Positions 17,238 to 25,353 of a DNA stretch of 64,000 bases are shown here, piece after piece. This stretch comes from Proteiniclasticum sediminis. Its GTDB lineage: Bacteria; Bacillota; Clostridia; Clostridiales; Clostridiaceae. How positions within the stretch are numbered: position 1 is the first letter of the stretch; every line of letters begins with the position of its first letter. Below the pieces are notes generated by a model that saw only the letters and a list, made by a program, of their open reading frames with translations, ran no database searches and was not told the DNA's origin. The stretch is taken from positions 1 through 64,000 of the forward strand of contig NZ_JAGSCS010000015.1 in NCBI RefSeq assembly GCF_018128025.1. Direction: 5' to 3'. A program made the position numbers and the translations under genes.

Positions 17238-17265
17238 CCCGCTTTCCCCCTTTCCAGATTCGTTC

Positions 17266-19461
17266 TCATTCCTTTTCCCGCCGGGCACGGCGTTCCTTCA
17301 CCAGATAGGTGGCCACATGGGCCCCCTTGGTTCCCCGGCCAAAGCCCATGTCCACCCCGGATTTCACCGCCAGATCCGCGATGATCTGGGTGCCTCCGCC
17401 GATGAGGATGAGCTTGTCCCGAACCCCTTTTTCCGCCGCAATATCCGCCAGCTTCTTCAGGTTCTTGTAGTGGATGTTGTCGTGGCTGATGATGGTGCTG
17501 GCTAGGATAGCCTCCGCATGGGATTCAATGGCCGCATCCACCAGCTTCTCCACGGGAACGGAGGTGCCGAGATAGAGACACTCCACCCCGTACTTCTCAA
17601 TGCCGCCGTGCTTGATGTCGATGATCTCACGAAGGCCCACGGAGTGTTCGTCATGGCCCAGGGTTCCCGCTACAATCTTTAAGGGGCGCTGGGCAATGTC
17701 CGCCCGGATTTCCTCTTCGGAGAGAAGTTCCGCTTTTGGCGCCAGGGTCAGGGTATTGGCATCGACGTCAAAGGCTAACCTTCCCTTGATCTCCACTAAG
17801 GTTCCTTCCGCCGCCTGCATCACCTGCTTGTGGACCACTTCCACATCGAGAAGACCCATGCGCTTTCCGATTTCCACGGCGGCCGCTTCCGCTGTCCGCT
17901 CATCCACGGGAAGCATCATGGTTTGGAGGATCACGCCGTCTCCCGCCCATTCCACCTCAGGCTTGATATGTTCTCTTTCTCGATACGGGGCTGTTTCCTT
18001 CAGCCGCACCGCCACCTGATCCTCAGGATCCAGTTCGTCAATGTAGACAATCTTCTCCGGGACGGTGAAGGTGTCTCCGCCGATGGCGTCCTCAGGATGG
18101 GCCCACTCCTCCGGCACATGGTTTACGCCGAAAAAGCCGCTGACGGGGGCGAAGTAGTCCGCCGCCTTGGGGTAGACCGTCCCTTCGCCGAGACCCCCGG
18201 CGATCTTCCGGACGATGCCGTCGCCGTTGCGCTCCGGATAATAGCCGGAGTCCACAAAGAAGCCCTGTTCCACCGCCTGGAAATAGCCGCCCACTTCTAA
18301 GATTTCCTCCAGGAAGAGCACCGCCCGTTCCTGAATCTCCCGGACCTTTTCCCGAAGGGGGCCGTCTTTCTTCAGCTCCACCATATCCAGGAGCCCGTCC
18401 AGGCCCTGGAAGGCCTGCTTCGCCGTGCTGACGGCGGCAATGTTGTTGTAGTGCCAGGGCACGTTGCGTCCCTCATCGGGGGTGATGGTGGACTGGATGT
18501 CCGCCCCCGTGAGCTCCGAGATGAGGAGATTGAGGACATGGGTTACTGTGGCTTCCCGGGTGTCCGACTCCATATACTTCGTATTCTGCTGGGCCCGCAT
18601 GCGGTATTCGCTGAAGAACTCCCGCAGGGCCACGGCATAGGGCAGATCCAGCCGCATGGAGGGCGCCGGCGGCGCTGTAGGCGGCACGGTGCTGAGGCAG
18701 ATGTTCTCCTTTTTGATCCCCGCCTTCACGGAGAACACGGAGTTTAGCGCATGCTGCACCATGAGCTCCGGCAGAACCTTCCAGGCCTCCCGGGCTGTGG
18801 CGTTGGCATTGTGGGCGCCGTCGATCTGGGCTAGCCCTCCCAGGGCCATGACAGCCTTGGCATAGCCCGCATCCACAAAGGAGCGCACCATGTTGATGTT
18901 GCGGTAGAGGATATTGTACTGGGGATCCTGATGGGCCCCATTGACCCCTTCCTCCACGAACATGACGGCGATTTCCGGTCCCGCCACCCCAGAGACATAG
19001 GAGTGGAAGTTAATGGGCCTTCCCACCTCATCCTCGATGAGATCCAGGGCCTTGCGCTGGGCCCGGACCTGCTTGCGCGTAATGGGAATGCCGCCGATGC
19101 CCTGGGGAGTTCCTTCGATGAGCCCGTCATAGTGGCTCTGGCCCGCGGTACGGATGACCATGATGTGGTCCGCGCCATGCCAGGCCGCCATGCGCATGCG
19201 CCGAATATCGTCTTCGAAGCGTCCCGAGGCGATTTCCGTGGTAATCACCGGCCGGGGCTGGGGATCAATGCCCCCGAAATATTTTGCCGAGGGCAGGCTC
19301 TGGCTTTGGACCAAAGACTCGCTCATTTCCCGATAGGTGAAGGGCCCCAGCTGAAGGTTCTCCACCTTTTCCCGCCAGTGCCATCCCCGTCTTCGGGGGC
19401 GGTACTGGTCCAGATCCTTCAAAATCCCTTCGATGTTTAGTTTTTCATCCTTCTTCAGCAT
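17266..19461 (-). CDS. oraE: D-ornithine 4,5-aminomutase, large subunit OraE
   Basis: It binds adenosylcobalamin and PLP and moves the omega-amino group of D-ornithine to C4, giving 2,4-diaminopentanoate. The 731 residues comprise a TIM-barrel part (about 60-480) and a C-terminal cobalamin domain. That domain has the base-off signature DEHSVG (DxHxxG, 604-609), a Ser motif in ASTIISHDN (654-662) and ILIGGG (685-690). Lys623, in IEKYG, is the likely counterpart of the PLP-binding Lys629 of the Clostridium sticklandii enzyme. Its ATG overlaps the oraS stop (TGATG). Full length and no frame damage. Confidence 0.97.
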   Translation of the reverse strand: MLKKDEKLNIEGILKDLDQYRPRRRGWHWREKVENLQLGPFTYREMSESLVQSQSLPSAKYFGGIDPQPRPVITTEIASGRFEDDIRRMRMAAWHGADHIMVIRTAGQSHYDGLIEGTPQGIGGIPITRKQVRAQRKALDLIEDEVGRPINFHSYVSGVAGPEIAVMFVEEGVNGAHQDPQYNILYRNINMVRSFVDAGYAKAVMALGGLAQIDGAHNANATAREAWKVLPELMVQHALNSVFSVKAGIKKENICLSTVPPTAPPAPSMRLDLPYAVALREFFSEYRMRAQQNTKYMESDTREATVTHVLNLLISELTGADIQSTITPDEGRNVPWHYNNIAAVSTAKQAFQGLDGLLDMVELKKDGPLREKVREIQERAVLFLEEILEVGGYFQAVEQGFFVDSGYYPERNGDGIVRKIAGGLGEGTVYPKAADYFAPVSGFFGVNHVPEEWAHPEDAIGGDTFTVPEKIVYIDELDPEDQVAVRLKETAPYREREHIKPEVEWAGDGVILQTMMLPVDERTAEAAAVEIGKRMGLLDVEVVHKQVMQAAEGTLVEIKGRLAFDVDANTLTLAPKAELLSEEEIRADIAQRPLKIVAGTLGHDEHSVGLREIIDIKHGGIEKYGVECLYLGTSVPVEKLVDAAIESHAEAILASTIISHDNIHYKNLKKLADIAAEKGVRDKLILIGGGTQIIADLAVKSGVDMGFGRGTKGAHVATYLVKERRARREKE

Positions 19462-19832
19462 CACTTTCCCCCTCCCAGAAACAGCCGGACCGCCAGGTCC
19501 CCATGCTGTCCCTCGGCCATTTCCCGGCCCACGTCCCGATAGGAGCGCCCCAGCTCCTGGGCCACCCGCAGGACCACATGACCAGCACCCCGGTTAAGAA
19601 GTCCCCGATCCAGACAAAAGTCCGTGAGGACTTTTGCCTCCAGGCTGGAAAAGCCCATGCGAAGGAGCACAGACCGCTCCACAGAAGGCGTTGTATTTTC
19701 CTGGGACAGGGTGACCAAGGGGGCCACGATCTCCTCCGCCAGGGCAAAGAAGCGGGCCTTCAGCTCCTCATCGCTGAGTCCCTTTAAATGTTCTCTTCGG
19801 ATTTCATAATCGTCGTTTCGTTTCTGTGCCAT
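19461..19832 (-). CDS. oraS: D-ornithine 4,5-aminomutase, small subunit OraS
   Basis: This is the small partner of OraE in the heterotetrameric aminomutase. The 123 residues are helical and highly charged (YEIRREHLKGLSDEELKARF, then CLDRGLLNRGAGHVVL). The length agrees with the ~120-residue known subunit. The start at 19832 lies five bases after the ortB stop, with GAGAGG upstream. Two upstream in-frame ATGs fall inside ortB. It shares one base with oraE, so the two subunits are translationally coupled. Confidence 0.95.
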   Translation of the reverse strand: MAQKRNDDYEIRREHLKGLSDEELKARFFALAEEIVAPLVTLSQENTTPSVERSVLLRMGFSSLEAKVLTDFCLDRGLLNRGAGHVVLRVAQELGRSYRDVGREMAEGQHGDLAVRLFLGGGK

Positions 19833-19836
19833 CCTT

Positions 19837-21279
19837 TTATCCTCTCTTTGCATCCTCCGCACAAACGGGTATCCCCAGTTCTTCGAGGGTCTTCACGACA
19901 AATTCTTCGCTACCCCGGGTCTCTTCCTGTAAAAATTCCAGGTCCCGGGCCGTCACTTGGGTGACCTGCCGCTGGGTCACCAGGTTTTTGATGAGGGAGC
20001 GGCGCAGGCTCTCCAGATCCTGGGGCCGAAGGCCGATGAGTTCCGGCGATGCCGGAAGAATAATGGATTTTCCGGGAATTTCCTCCTCGGGATTTCCAAA
20101 ACCCACGGTGATCCCGTGATCCCGGGCAAAGGCCAGCTGAGCCAGCGGGTGTTTTCCCGCCCCGGTGTACTCCGTCTCCTGGACCACAAGAATGTCCGTG
20201 GACTTCAAGGTCCGGGCCAGGGCAAAAGCTGCGGTTAGCGAGGTATTCCCCGCCGGTCCCCGCTCCATGCCTTCCAGCTGGGCCAGGGCTTCCGTCATGT
20301 AGAACACTTCTCCCTGCTTCACCAGGTAGTACTCGTCCATGTACCGAAGGGCCCGGGCGGCGCTTCGGGGCACATCGGAGCGGTCGGGGTACGCGGCAAA
20401 GGGAATTCCGAAGCCCGTATGGCCCGTGGTGAAGGACTTCTTATTGAAATCCACATCCGAGGCCATGTGGAGGCCGGAAAGATCCACGCTGACGCCCACC
20501 ACCTTGGTGTTCCAGGCCCCCGCGGCCTGGAGGCCCCGGGCCGTGCCCGTGAGGTTTCCGCCCCCGGCGTGGGTGGCTAGGACCACGTCGGGATCCTTGC
20601 CGTAGCGTCTTCGGACTTCCTCGGCGATTTCCAGCCCCAGGGTTTCCACCCCGCGGATGCCGTAAGCGGAGTAGAGGGAGGCATTGAAATATTCCGTCTC
20701 TTCCAAAATCTTTAAAAAGGTGTAGAAGAGCTCCGGCCCCACGGTGAGCTGAATGACCTCAGCGCCCAGAGCTTCGCATTTTCGCTGCTTCTCCAGTATC
20801 TCCGGCTGTCCTTCGCCTCGACTGTCATAGCATTCCTGGACCACGATGCACTGGAGGCCGTACCTCGCCGCCTGGGACGCCACGGCGGCGCCGTAGTTTC
20901 CGGAGGTGGCGGTGACCACGCCTTTGTAGCCCAGTTTTTTGGCCATATGCACGGCTAAGGATGCCCGCCGGTCCTTGAAGCTTCCCGAAGGATTCGCCGC
21001 CTCGTCCTTGATGAGGATCTGGGCGCCGTAGCCTTCCGGGGAGAGCTTTCGGGCCAGGGCCGTGAGGTTTTTCGCCTCAATGAGGGGGGTGTTTCCCACG
21101 GCGGCTTCCCGCTGAATCACCACCGCTTCCTCCAGCGTAATACCCACGTCCTTCATCATGGCTTCATAGTCGAAGGCCAGAGGAGTTTCCTCATACCGGG
21201 CATAGTCCATGCCCAGGGCTTTTTTCATGATTTCATTTTTTCGGCCCATGACGGCCCCATAGCTCATATCCTTATGCAT
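19837..21279 (-). CDS. ortB: 2-amino-4-oxopentanoate thiolase, beta (PLP) subunit
   Basis: With OrtA it cleaves 2-amino-4-oxopentanoate with CoA to acetyl-CoA and D-alanine. The 480 residues have a fold type II PLP core. The PLP lysine is Lys102 in NPSGSFKDRR, with TSGNYGAAVA and ATHAGGGNLTG for cofactor and phosphate binding. Start 21279 (MHKDMSYG) has GGAGG six bases upstream and lies inside the ortA 3' end (8-base overlap). The longer frame to 21360 is mainly overlap with ortA. The N-terminus KDMSY...IMKKALGMDY matches the known Clostridium sticklandii protein as I recall it. Confidence 0.95.
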   Translation of the reverse strand: MHKDMSYGAVMGRKNEIMKKALGMDYARYEETPLAFDYEAMMKDVGITLEEAVVIQREAAVGNTPLIEAKNLTALARKLSPEGYGAQILIKDEAANPSGSFKDRRASLAVHMAKKLGYKGVVTATSGNYGAAVASQAARYGLQCIVVQECYDSRGEGQPEILEKQRKCEALGAEVIQLTVGPELFYTFLKILEETEYFNASLYSAYGIRGVETLGLEIAEEVRRRYGKDPDVVLATHAGGGNLTGTARGLQAAGAWNTKVVGVSVDLSGLHMASDVDFNKKSFTTGHTGFGIPFAAYPDRSDVPRSAARALRYMDEYYLVKQGEVFYMTEALAQLEGMERGPAGNTSLTAAFALARTLKSTDILVVQETEYTGAGKHPLAQLAFARDHGITVGFGNPEEEIPGKSIILPASPELIGLRPQDLESLRRSLIKNLVTQRQVTQVTARDLEFLQEETRGSEEFVVKTLEELGIPVCAEDAKRG

Positions 21280-21574
21280 GTTCATCCTCCAAGAGGGCCC
21301 TGAGGGTAATCCCGATCTCCAGAAGCTCCGGGATGAATTCTTTGCCGTAGCCATAGTCATAAGTGGGGTTTTCCCGGGTAAGGGTTCCCGTCACCCTTCG
21401 ACCCGTGAGGGTTCTAATCTCCACCTGCTCCCCCAGCCGTGCCTCTTTTAAAAGAAAGCCCTTCAGCCGCATCTCCAGAGGGACCCTTTGGGTTTCCGGC
21501 GGAAGGTTTCCCGTCCGCTCCTCGGGCCTTAAGATAATTTCCCGGATTTCCACCCAGGTGTCTGACTTCACCAT
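21272..21574 (-). CDS. ortA: 2-amino-4-oxopentanoate thiolase, alpha subunit
   Basis: This is the 100-residue partner of OrtB in the 2-amino-4-oxopentanoate thiolase. It is small and beta-rich with WVEIREIIL near the start and TGTLTRENPTYDYGYGKEF (60-78) in the centre. I cannot see a catalytic residue; the PLP chemistry is on OrtB. It starts 12 bases after ord, with AGGAGG upstream, and overlaps ortB by 8 bases. The identity rests strongly on operon position, size and the YDYGYGKEF block. Confidence 0.93.
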   Translation of the reverse strand: MVKSDTWVEIREIILRPEERTGNLPPETQRVPLEMRLKGFLLKEARLGEQVEIRTLTGRRVTGTLTRENPTYDYGYGKEFIPELLEIGITLRALLEDEHA

Positions 21575-21586
21575 CGTATCTGCCTC

Positions 21587-22615
21587 CTAAATATGGTTTC
21601 GGAAATCGTCCATGATGGCGTGGGCCACGGGAAGATCCGCCATGGTTTTCAGGCCCGGGGCAGCCTGGAGCACCAGAGGAATGACGTTCACCGCCGCTGC
21701 GATGGTGCCGATGCCCCCGGGCACTTCCGGCGTAATGACCATGGACAGGTTGGGGTCGCCAAAAATCTCAATGTAGTCCCCGGTGCCGATGCCCTCCAGG
21801 TCCGGACGGACCTGCTGGGGATGCTCCAGGGTGATGACGGGTTTTCCGTCCTTAAGGGCCACGGCCGTATGGTTGCATCCCGCCACATTTCCCGCTTCCA
21901 CCACCACTTCCGGGGTTTCCCGGCGGACCTTGGACACGATGGGTTCCCGGGTCTGGACGATTTCATCGTAGGAAAGCCCCAGGGCCTTCGCCACCATGGG
22001 GATGGACTGCAAAAAGCCCACATGGCCATAGATGGTTCCGTCTTTCACCCCTTGGGTGAATTCTTCCACGGTGCGACCCACGCCCTGCTCCTCCATGACC
22101 GTCTTCCCGAAGGGGGACAGGTCATTGACCCGGCGGGCCCGGATGGAGTCCACCCGGCGGACACCTAGGGAAAGCTGGATAATGAGAGTATCCAGGATAA
22201 AGCCCGGGTTGACTCCCGTGCCCAGGACCGTGACCCCGTGGACCTTGGCCAGCTCATCGATTTCCCGGCTGAGCTTCGGCTCTGTGACAAAGGGATAGGC
22301 CATCTCCTCGGCAATGGTGATGACCTGGATTCCCCGGCTCACCAGGAAGGAAATTTCCTCCACCACGCCCCGGACGAAGGAATGAATGGCCAGGATGCAG
22401 ACATCGGGTTCGGTCCTCTCCACGATCTCCTGGGGATTGGCACTCACCGGGATGCCCATTTTTTCCCGTCCCAGGTAAACCCCCAGGTCCATGGGCTTTT
22501 CCAGCCTCCGCTCGATGCCCCCCACCACTTCTACGCCTTCCTTGGTCAGAAGCATGTCCACCATGCCTTTGCCCATATTGCCCAAACCCCATTGAATAAC
22601 CCGAATCTTCTCCAT
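21587..22615 (-). CDS. ord: 2,4-diaminopentanoate dehydrogenase
   Basis: It oxidatively deaminates (2R,4S)-2,4-diaminopentanoate at C4 to 2-amino-4-oxopentanoate and ammonia with NAD(P). The 342-residue product has an N-terminal Rossmann motif VIQWGLGNMGKGMVDML (6-22), GTGVNPGFILDTL (about 131-143) and a dihydrodipicolinate-reductase-like C-terminal half. The start has AAGGAGG upstream. It is the first gene of the ornithine operon, with a candidate promoter about 125 bases upstream. Confidence 0.95.
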   Translation of the reverse strand: MEKIRVIQWGLGNMGKGMVDMLLTKEGVEVVGGIERRLEKPMDLGVYLGREKMGIPVSANPQEIVERTEPDVCILAIHSFVRGVVEEISFLVSRGIQVITIAEEMAYPFVTEPKLSREIDELAKVHGVTVLGTGVNPGFILDTLIIQLSLGVRRVDSIRARRVNDLSPFGKTVMEEQGVGRTVEEFTQGVKDGTIYGHVGFLQSIPMVAKALGLSYDEIVQTREPIVSKVRRETPEVVVEAGNVAGCNHTAVALKDGKPVITLEHPQQVRPDLEGIGTGDYIEIFGDPNLSMVITPEVPGGIGTIAAAVNVIPLVLQAAPGLKTMADLPVAHAIMDDFRNHI

Positions 22616-22992
22616 GTAAGTTCCTCCTTCACTTATGCAGGTTCCATACGAAGGCTTGCCACCAATCCGCCCCCTGACCCGAGGTCAGAAATAATGAACT
22701 TATATTTATAAAGATTTATGTATCTTAATAAAATATTTCATTTTAATATGGCATTTATGCATGTAAACCTTTTTATTCACTCAAGATAAGCATATCAGAT
22801 CACCTTTGGTTTTGTAACCCCCTGGCTGAGGGGATATCCGAATATCCCCCACCGGAAAAGCCCATGGCGGGTGAAGCTCCCGCAATTCTTAAGGACAATT
22901 CATGGAAATTACAGAATGGCTTCATGATTATCCACTGTCTTTCCAAGAATTTTGCCCTACAATGAAAGGAGAAACCACAAAAGGAGAGCATT
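22616..22992. other. Divergent region between ord and dedA
   Basis: The left half holds the ord leader and promoter. The right half, in front of dedA, holds two hairpins: a perfect 8-bp stem GGGGATAT/ATATCCCC (22830-22849) and GCGGG/CCCGC (22868-22884). No conserved riboswitch core (glycine, cobalamin, lysine) can be matched by eye. Confidence 0.5.
22740..22767 (-). promoter_or_regulatory. Candidate promoter of the ornithine operon
   Basis: TTTACA, a 16-base spacer and TAAAAT on the reverse strand. The spacer contains the inverted repeat GCAT-TT-ATGC (22751-22760), a possible operator. Confidence 0.6.
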
Positions 22993-23649
22993 ATGGACCT
23001 TACGCAGATCATCGACTTTCTCACCCATTTGGATGTCCACATCGCCGATCTCATCGGCCAGTACGGCTTCGGGGTCTACGCCATCCTCTTCCTCATCATC
23101 TTTCTGGAGACGGGGGCCGTCGTCATGGCCATCCTTCCCGGAGATTCCCTCCTGGTGGGGGCCGGAGCCTTTGCCGCCACGGGGGATCTCAGCCTATTCG
23201 TTCTTCTTCTGGGCTTTTTCCTGGCCACGGTGGCCGGAGACTCCCTGAATTTCCACATCGGCCGGTACTTTGGCCGCAAATACCGAAGCAGCCGGTTTGA
23301 AGACCGGACGCTCTTTAAGTTCATCAACAAGGAAAACTTCGAGAAGGTCCAGGGTTTTTTTGACCACAACGGCCGGCGCCTTTTCCTGGGCTCCCGCTTT
23401 GTTCCCGTGGCCCGGGCCCTGACTCCCTTCACCGCAGGATTTACCCAGGCTGATTTTCGCCACATTTCCCCCTTCCTGCTCCTGGGCAATGCTTTCTGGA
23501 CCGGCCTCTATGTCTCAGTGGGCTTCTTCTTCGGCCAGATGTCAGGCTTCCAGGGAAAGTTCCACTACCTGATTCTTCTCATTTTCCTCATTTCCATGCT
23601 TCCGGCCACGGTGTACTTTATCCGCCGGCAGCTGAAGAAGGGTGAATAA
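22993..23649 (+). CDS. DedA family membrane protein
   Basis: The 218-residue integral membrane protein belongs to the DedA/VTT superfamily, whose members include polyprenyl-phosphate and phospholipid flippases. It shows FLETGAVVMAILPGDSLLVGAGA (about 36-58, with the family Glu and PGD), a loop with GRYFGRKYRSSRF, and the signature SRFVPVARALTPFTAG (about 132-147) with conserved Arg and Pro. Four to five hydrophobic segments end in a basic tail. AAAGGAGAGC precedes the start. It is divergent from ord and ends at a strong hairpin. Confidence 0.93.
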   Translation: MDLTQIIDFLTHLDVHIADLIGQYGFGVYAILFLIIFLETGAVVMAILPGDSLLVGAGAFAATGDLSLFVLLLGFFLATVAGDSLNFHIGRYFGRKYRSSRFEDRTLFKFINKENFEKVQGFFDHNGRRLFLGSRFVPVARALTPFTAGFTQADFRHISPFLLLGNAFWTGLYVSVGFFFGQMSGFQGKFHYLILLIFLISMLPATVYFIRRQLKKGE

Positions 23650-23656
23650 GGAAACG

Positions 23657-23722
23657 AAAAACTCCTCCCATACAAAAAGGACCGCATCCGTTGATGCGGC
23701 CTTTTTGTATGGGAGGAGTTTT
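23657..23722 (+). terminator. Very long hairpin terminator after dedA
   Basis: A stem of about 30 bp with a single bulged A and a CGTT loop pairs AAAACTCCTCCCATAC with its complement and encloses the inner stem CCGCATC/GATGCGG. CTTTTT lies inside the stem, so the shorter inner hairpin plus T-run is a normal terminator and the outer arms extend it. Confidence 0.85.
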
Positions 23723-24258
23723 GTGAAAAAGAGATTACGCTTTACAAATGTGGATTCCGAAGACCTACTCATCGTGCTTGGCAATGGCGCTGGGATCGCT
23801 CTGTCCTTTGCCGTCGGCCCGGAGCACCAGGAGCATCCGCAGTACCTCGGAGATAAGGCACAAGATAGGCAATTCCGCTAAGTTTTTTGACTCCTAGCAT
23901 GGAGCCAACGATAAACGTCGATAGTGATCCCGGCATCGGACCTCTGCCATATTTTGGAAATCCAAACTTCTCCAACCCCTGCAAGAAAAACGAAGTTCTC
24001 CGATGACAGCTGAAAATAAAGGCTTGAGTACTATTGATCGAAGACACTTCACCTGTAACTTCATTAATGTTCTATCTGAATCACGAAATTAATCCACCTG
24101 ATACTCTTTACCAATTTCTCAGACACTATTTGCAATTTTGCTTTCCAAGACTTCGATGATAAAGCTTTTTCATCTGTATTTATAAATGCTAGACTTTCCT
24201 ACTATTCGCCCCATTCACCTTGACAGCCAGGACTCCATTAACGCTAAGTCACAAAGAT
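23723..24258. other. Intergenic with a decayed gene fragment
   Basis: Beyond the fragment annotated at 23769-24047 I see no intact gene. The right half (24050-24230) is AT-rich and featureless. Confidence 0.5.
23769..24047 (-). pseudogene. Possible relic of a small membrane protein, frameshifted
   Basis: The reverse strand reads GLEKFGFPKYGRGPMPGS and a short hydrophobic stretch in one frame. After a run of six A (near 23884-23890) a second frame continues sensibly as LAELPILCLISEVLRML, then LVLRADGKGQSDPSAIAKHDE and stop. The first frame turns to nonsense at the same place. There is no ribosome-binding site at the GTG start. I do not recognise the family. The simplest reading is a C-terminal remnant of a membrane protein with a one-base slip; a sequencing error in the homopolymer is the alternative. 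Confidence 0.35.
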
Positions 24259-24288
24259 AAAAAAAAGACCAGGCTTACACCTGATCTT
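24259..24288 (-). terminator. Terminator of the 24.3-25.0 kb lipoprotein gene
   Basis: An 8-bp stem (AGATCAGG/CCTGGTCT, with one G-T pair) with a 6-base loop is followed by T8 on the reverse strand. Confidence 0.85.
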
Positions 24289-24299
24289 GGAGTGCTTAC

Positions 24300-24974
24300 T
24301 TACCGGTAAAAGATTTCGCTGAGGGCTTCCACATGTTCAAATTCAATGGGTTCGCCGTTGAGTAAAAACTGTACGCCATCCACCCATCGGCCGCCGTATT
24401 CCCGCTGGAGGAAGGTCTCGCTGAGGGCCATGATGGTTTCCAGTCCTCCCGTGGAGCCTTGGAAGTAGTCATAGGTCCAGGTTTTCCCCGTATCCGTTTC
24501 CTTAAGATTTACGATGAGGATCTCTTTTCCTTCCACGGTGTTGATCTTCGTGGCTTCCATGGGAAGTCCGCCGAAGAACTTGGCACTGAGCTCCGCCCCT
24601 AGGAGATTCATCTTGGTGAGGAGCGGCTCGTCGGTTTTCACCACCACGGTGGAAATCTGGGACGTGACCCCTTCCTCATTGGAGCCAAAGACCGGCAGGG
24701 TTTCCTCATCCTCCCCGGGCACGGGGGTATCGGGATCTTCTCCGGGAACAAAACCCAGACGGATGAGCTGCTGTTCATAGACATCCCGCTCGCTGGTCAC
24801 GGTGGCGAGCTTGTCCTCCAGCGCCGTGAGCTGTCCGGTGAGCACATCCACCTGTTCCTGCAATGCGCTATTATCGGCCTGGAGTTTCTCCATCTCCTTA
24901 GCACTGCCGGAGCATCCGGTAAGCAGCATTATGCCAATGAGCACTGCCATTCCCAAAGTCCATGTTCGTTTCAT
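24300..24974 (-). CDS. Lipoprotein with coiled coil and GerMN-like C-terminus
   Basis: The 224-residue exported lipoprotein has signal peptide and lipobox LLTGC (Cys21). A coiled coil (about 26-70, heptads through KLQADNSALQEQVDVLTGQL) is followed by an acidic Pro-rich linker (GEDPDTPVPGEDEE). The C-terminal ~100 residues (EILIVNLKET, ETIMALSETFL, VDGVQFLLNGEPIEF) resemble the GerMN fold found in sporulation/germination lipoproteins, though the match is weak. Start 24974 is fixed by GGAGGCGATG and the signal peptide; the frame extends 48 codons further without coding character. Function unknown. Confidence 0.75.
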   Translation of the reverse strand: MKRTWTLGMAVLIGIMLLTGCSGSAKEMEKLQADNSALQEQVDVLTGQLTALEDKLATVTSERDVYEQQLIRLGFVPGEDPDTPVPGEDEETLPVFGSNEEGVTSQISTVVVKTDEPLLTKMNLLGAELSAKFFGGLPMEATKINTVEGKEILIVNLKETDTGKTWTYDYFQGSTGGLETIMALSETFLQREYGGRWVDGVQFLLNGEPIEFEHVEALSEIFYR

Positions 24975-25353
24975 GTCATCGCCTCCGCTTCCACACCATT
25001 TGATCTTGTCTTCAGTATAGCAAATCCCAACGGATCTGAACAGTTCCAGCCCCCGCCCATGGCGGATTATGGCCGTTGGGGTTCCTTTATCCGAATTCGG
25101 TTCCGGCAAATAAGCCATCGCTTATCCATATCACGAGTGAAATTAGTACTAAAAACCAAAAAATAATATCAAAAAAAATAGATTCTATTAACTTCGATAC
25201 CTTATGAAAATCAACAGCTTTCGAACCTTATGACAAGGAAATTCTGCTGAAACACTTCCCCGAACATGATTCATTCCCCTGTCTCCCTCGGAGTATTATG
25301 GTTCTTGTAAGGTGCTGTGGTATAATAATTTAAAAGCAGAAAAGAGGTGTTCT
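24975..25353. other. Divergent intergenic region before lgt
   Basis: AT-rich from 25140 to 25230. Two similar 16-base stretches (TTCGATACCTTATGA at ~25194 and TTCGAACCTTATGA at ~25219) occur here without obvious meaning. The lgt promoter is at the right end. Confidence 0.45.
25321..25326 (+). promoter_or_regulatory. Extended -10 promoter of lgt
   Basis: TGGTATAAT (TGnTATAAT) lies 27 bases upstream of the lgt start, with no good -35 box, as usual for extended -10 promoters. Confidence 0.6.

Noticed and set aside
22616-22992. Cobalamin, glycine or lysine riboswitch before the ornithine operon
   Set aside because: The hairpins present lie on the dedA side of the ord promoter and no conserved riboswitch core sequence could be matched.
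25193-25235. Near-duplicate TTCGA(T)ACCTTATGA pair
   Set aside because: Only two short imperfect copies in AT-rich DNA, away from both promoters; too little to support a function.
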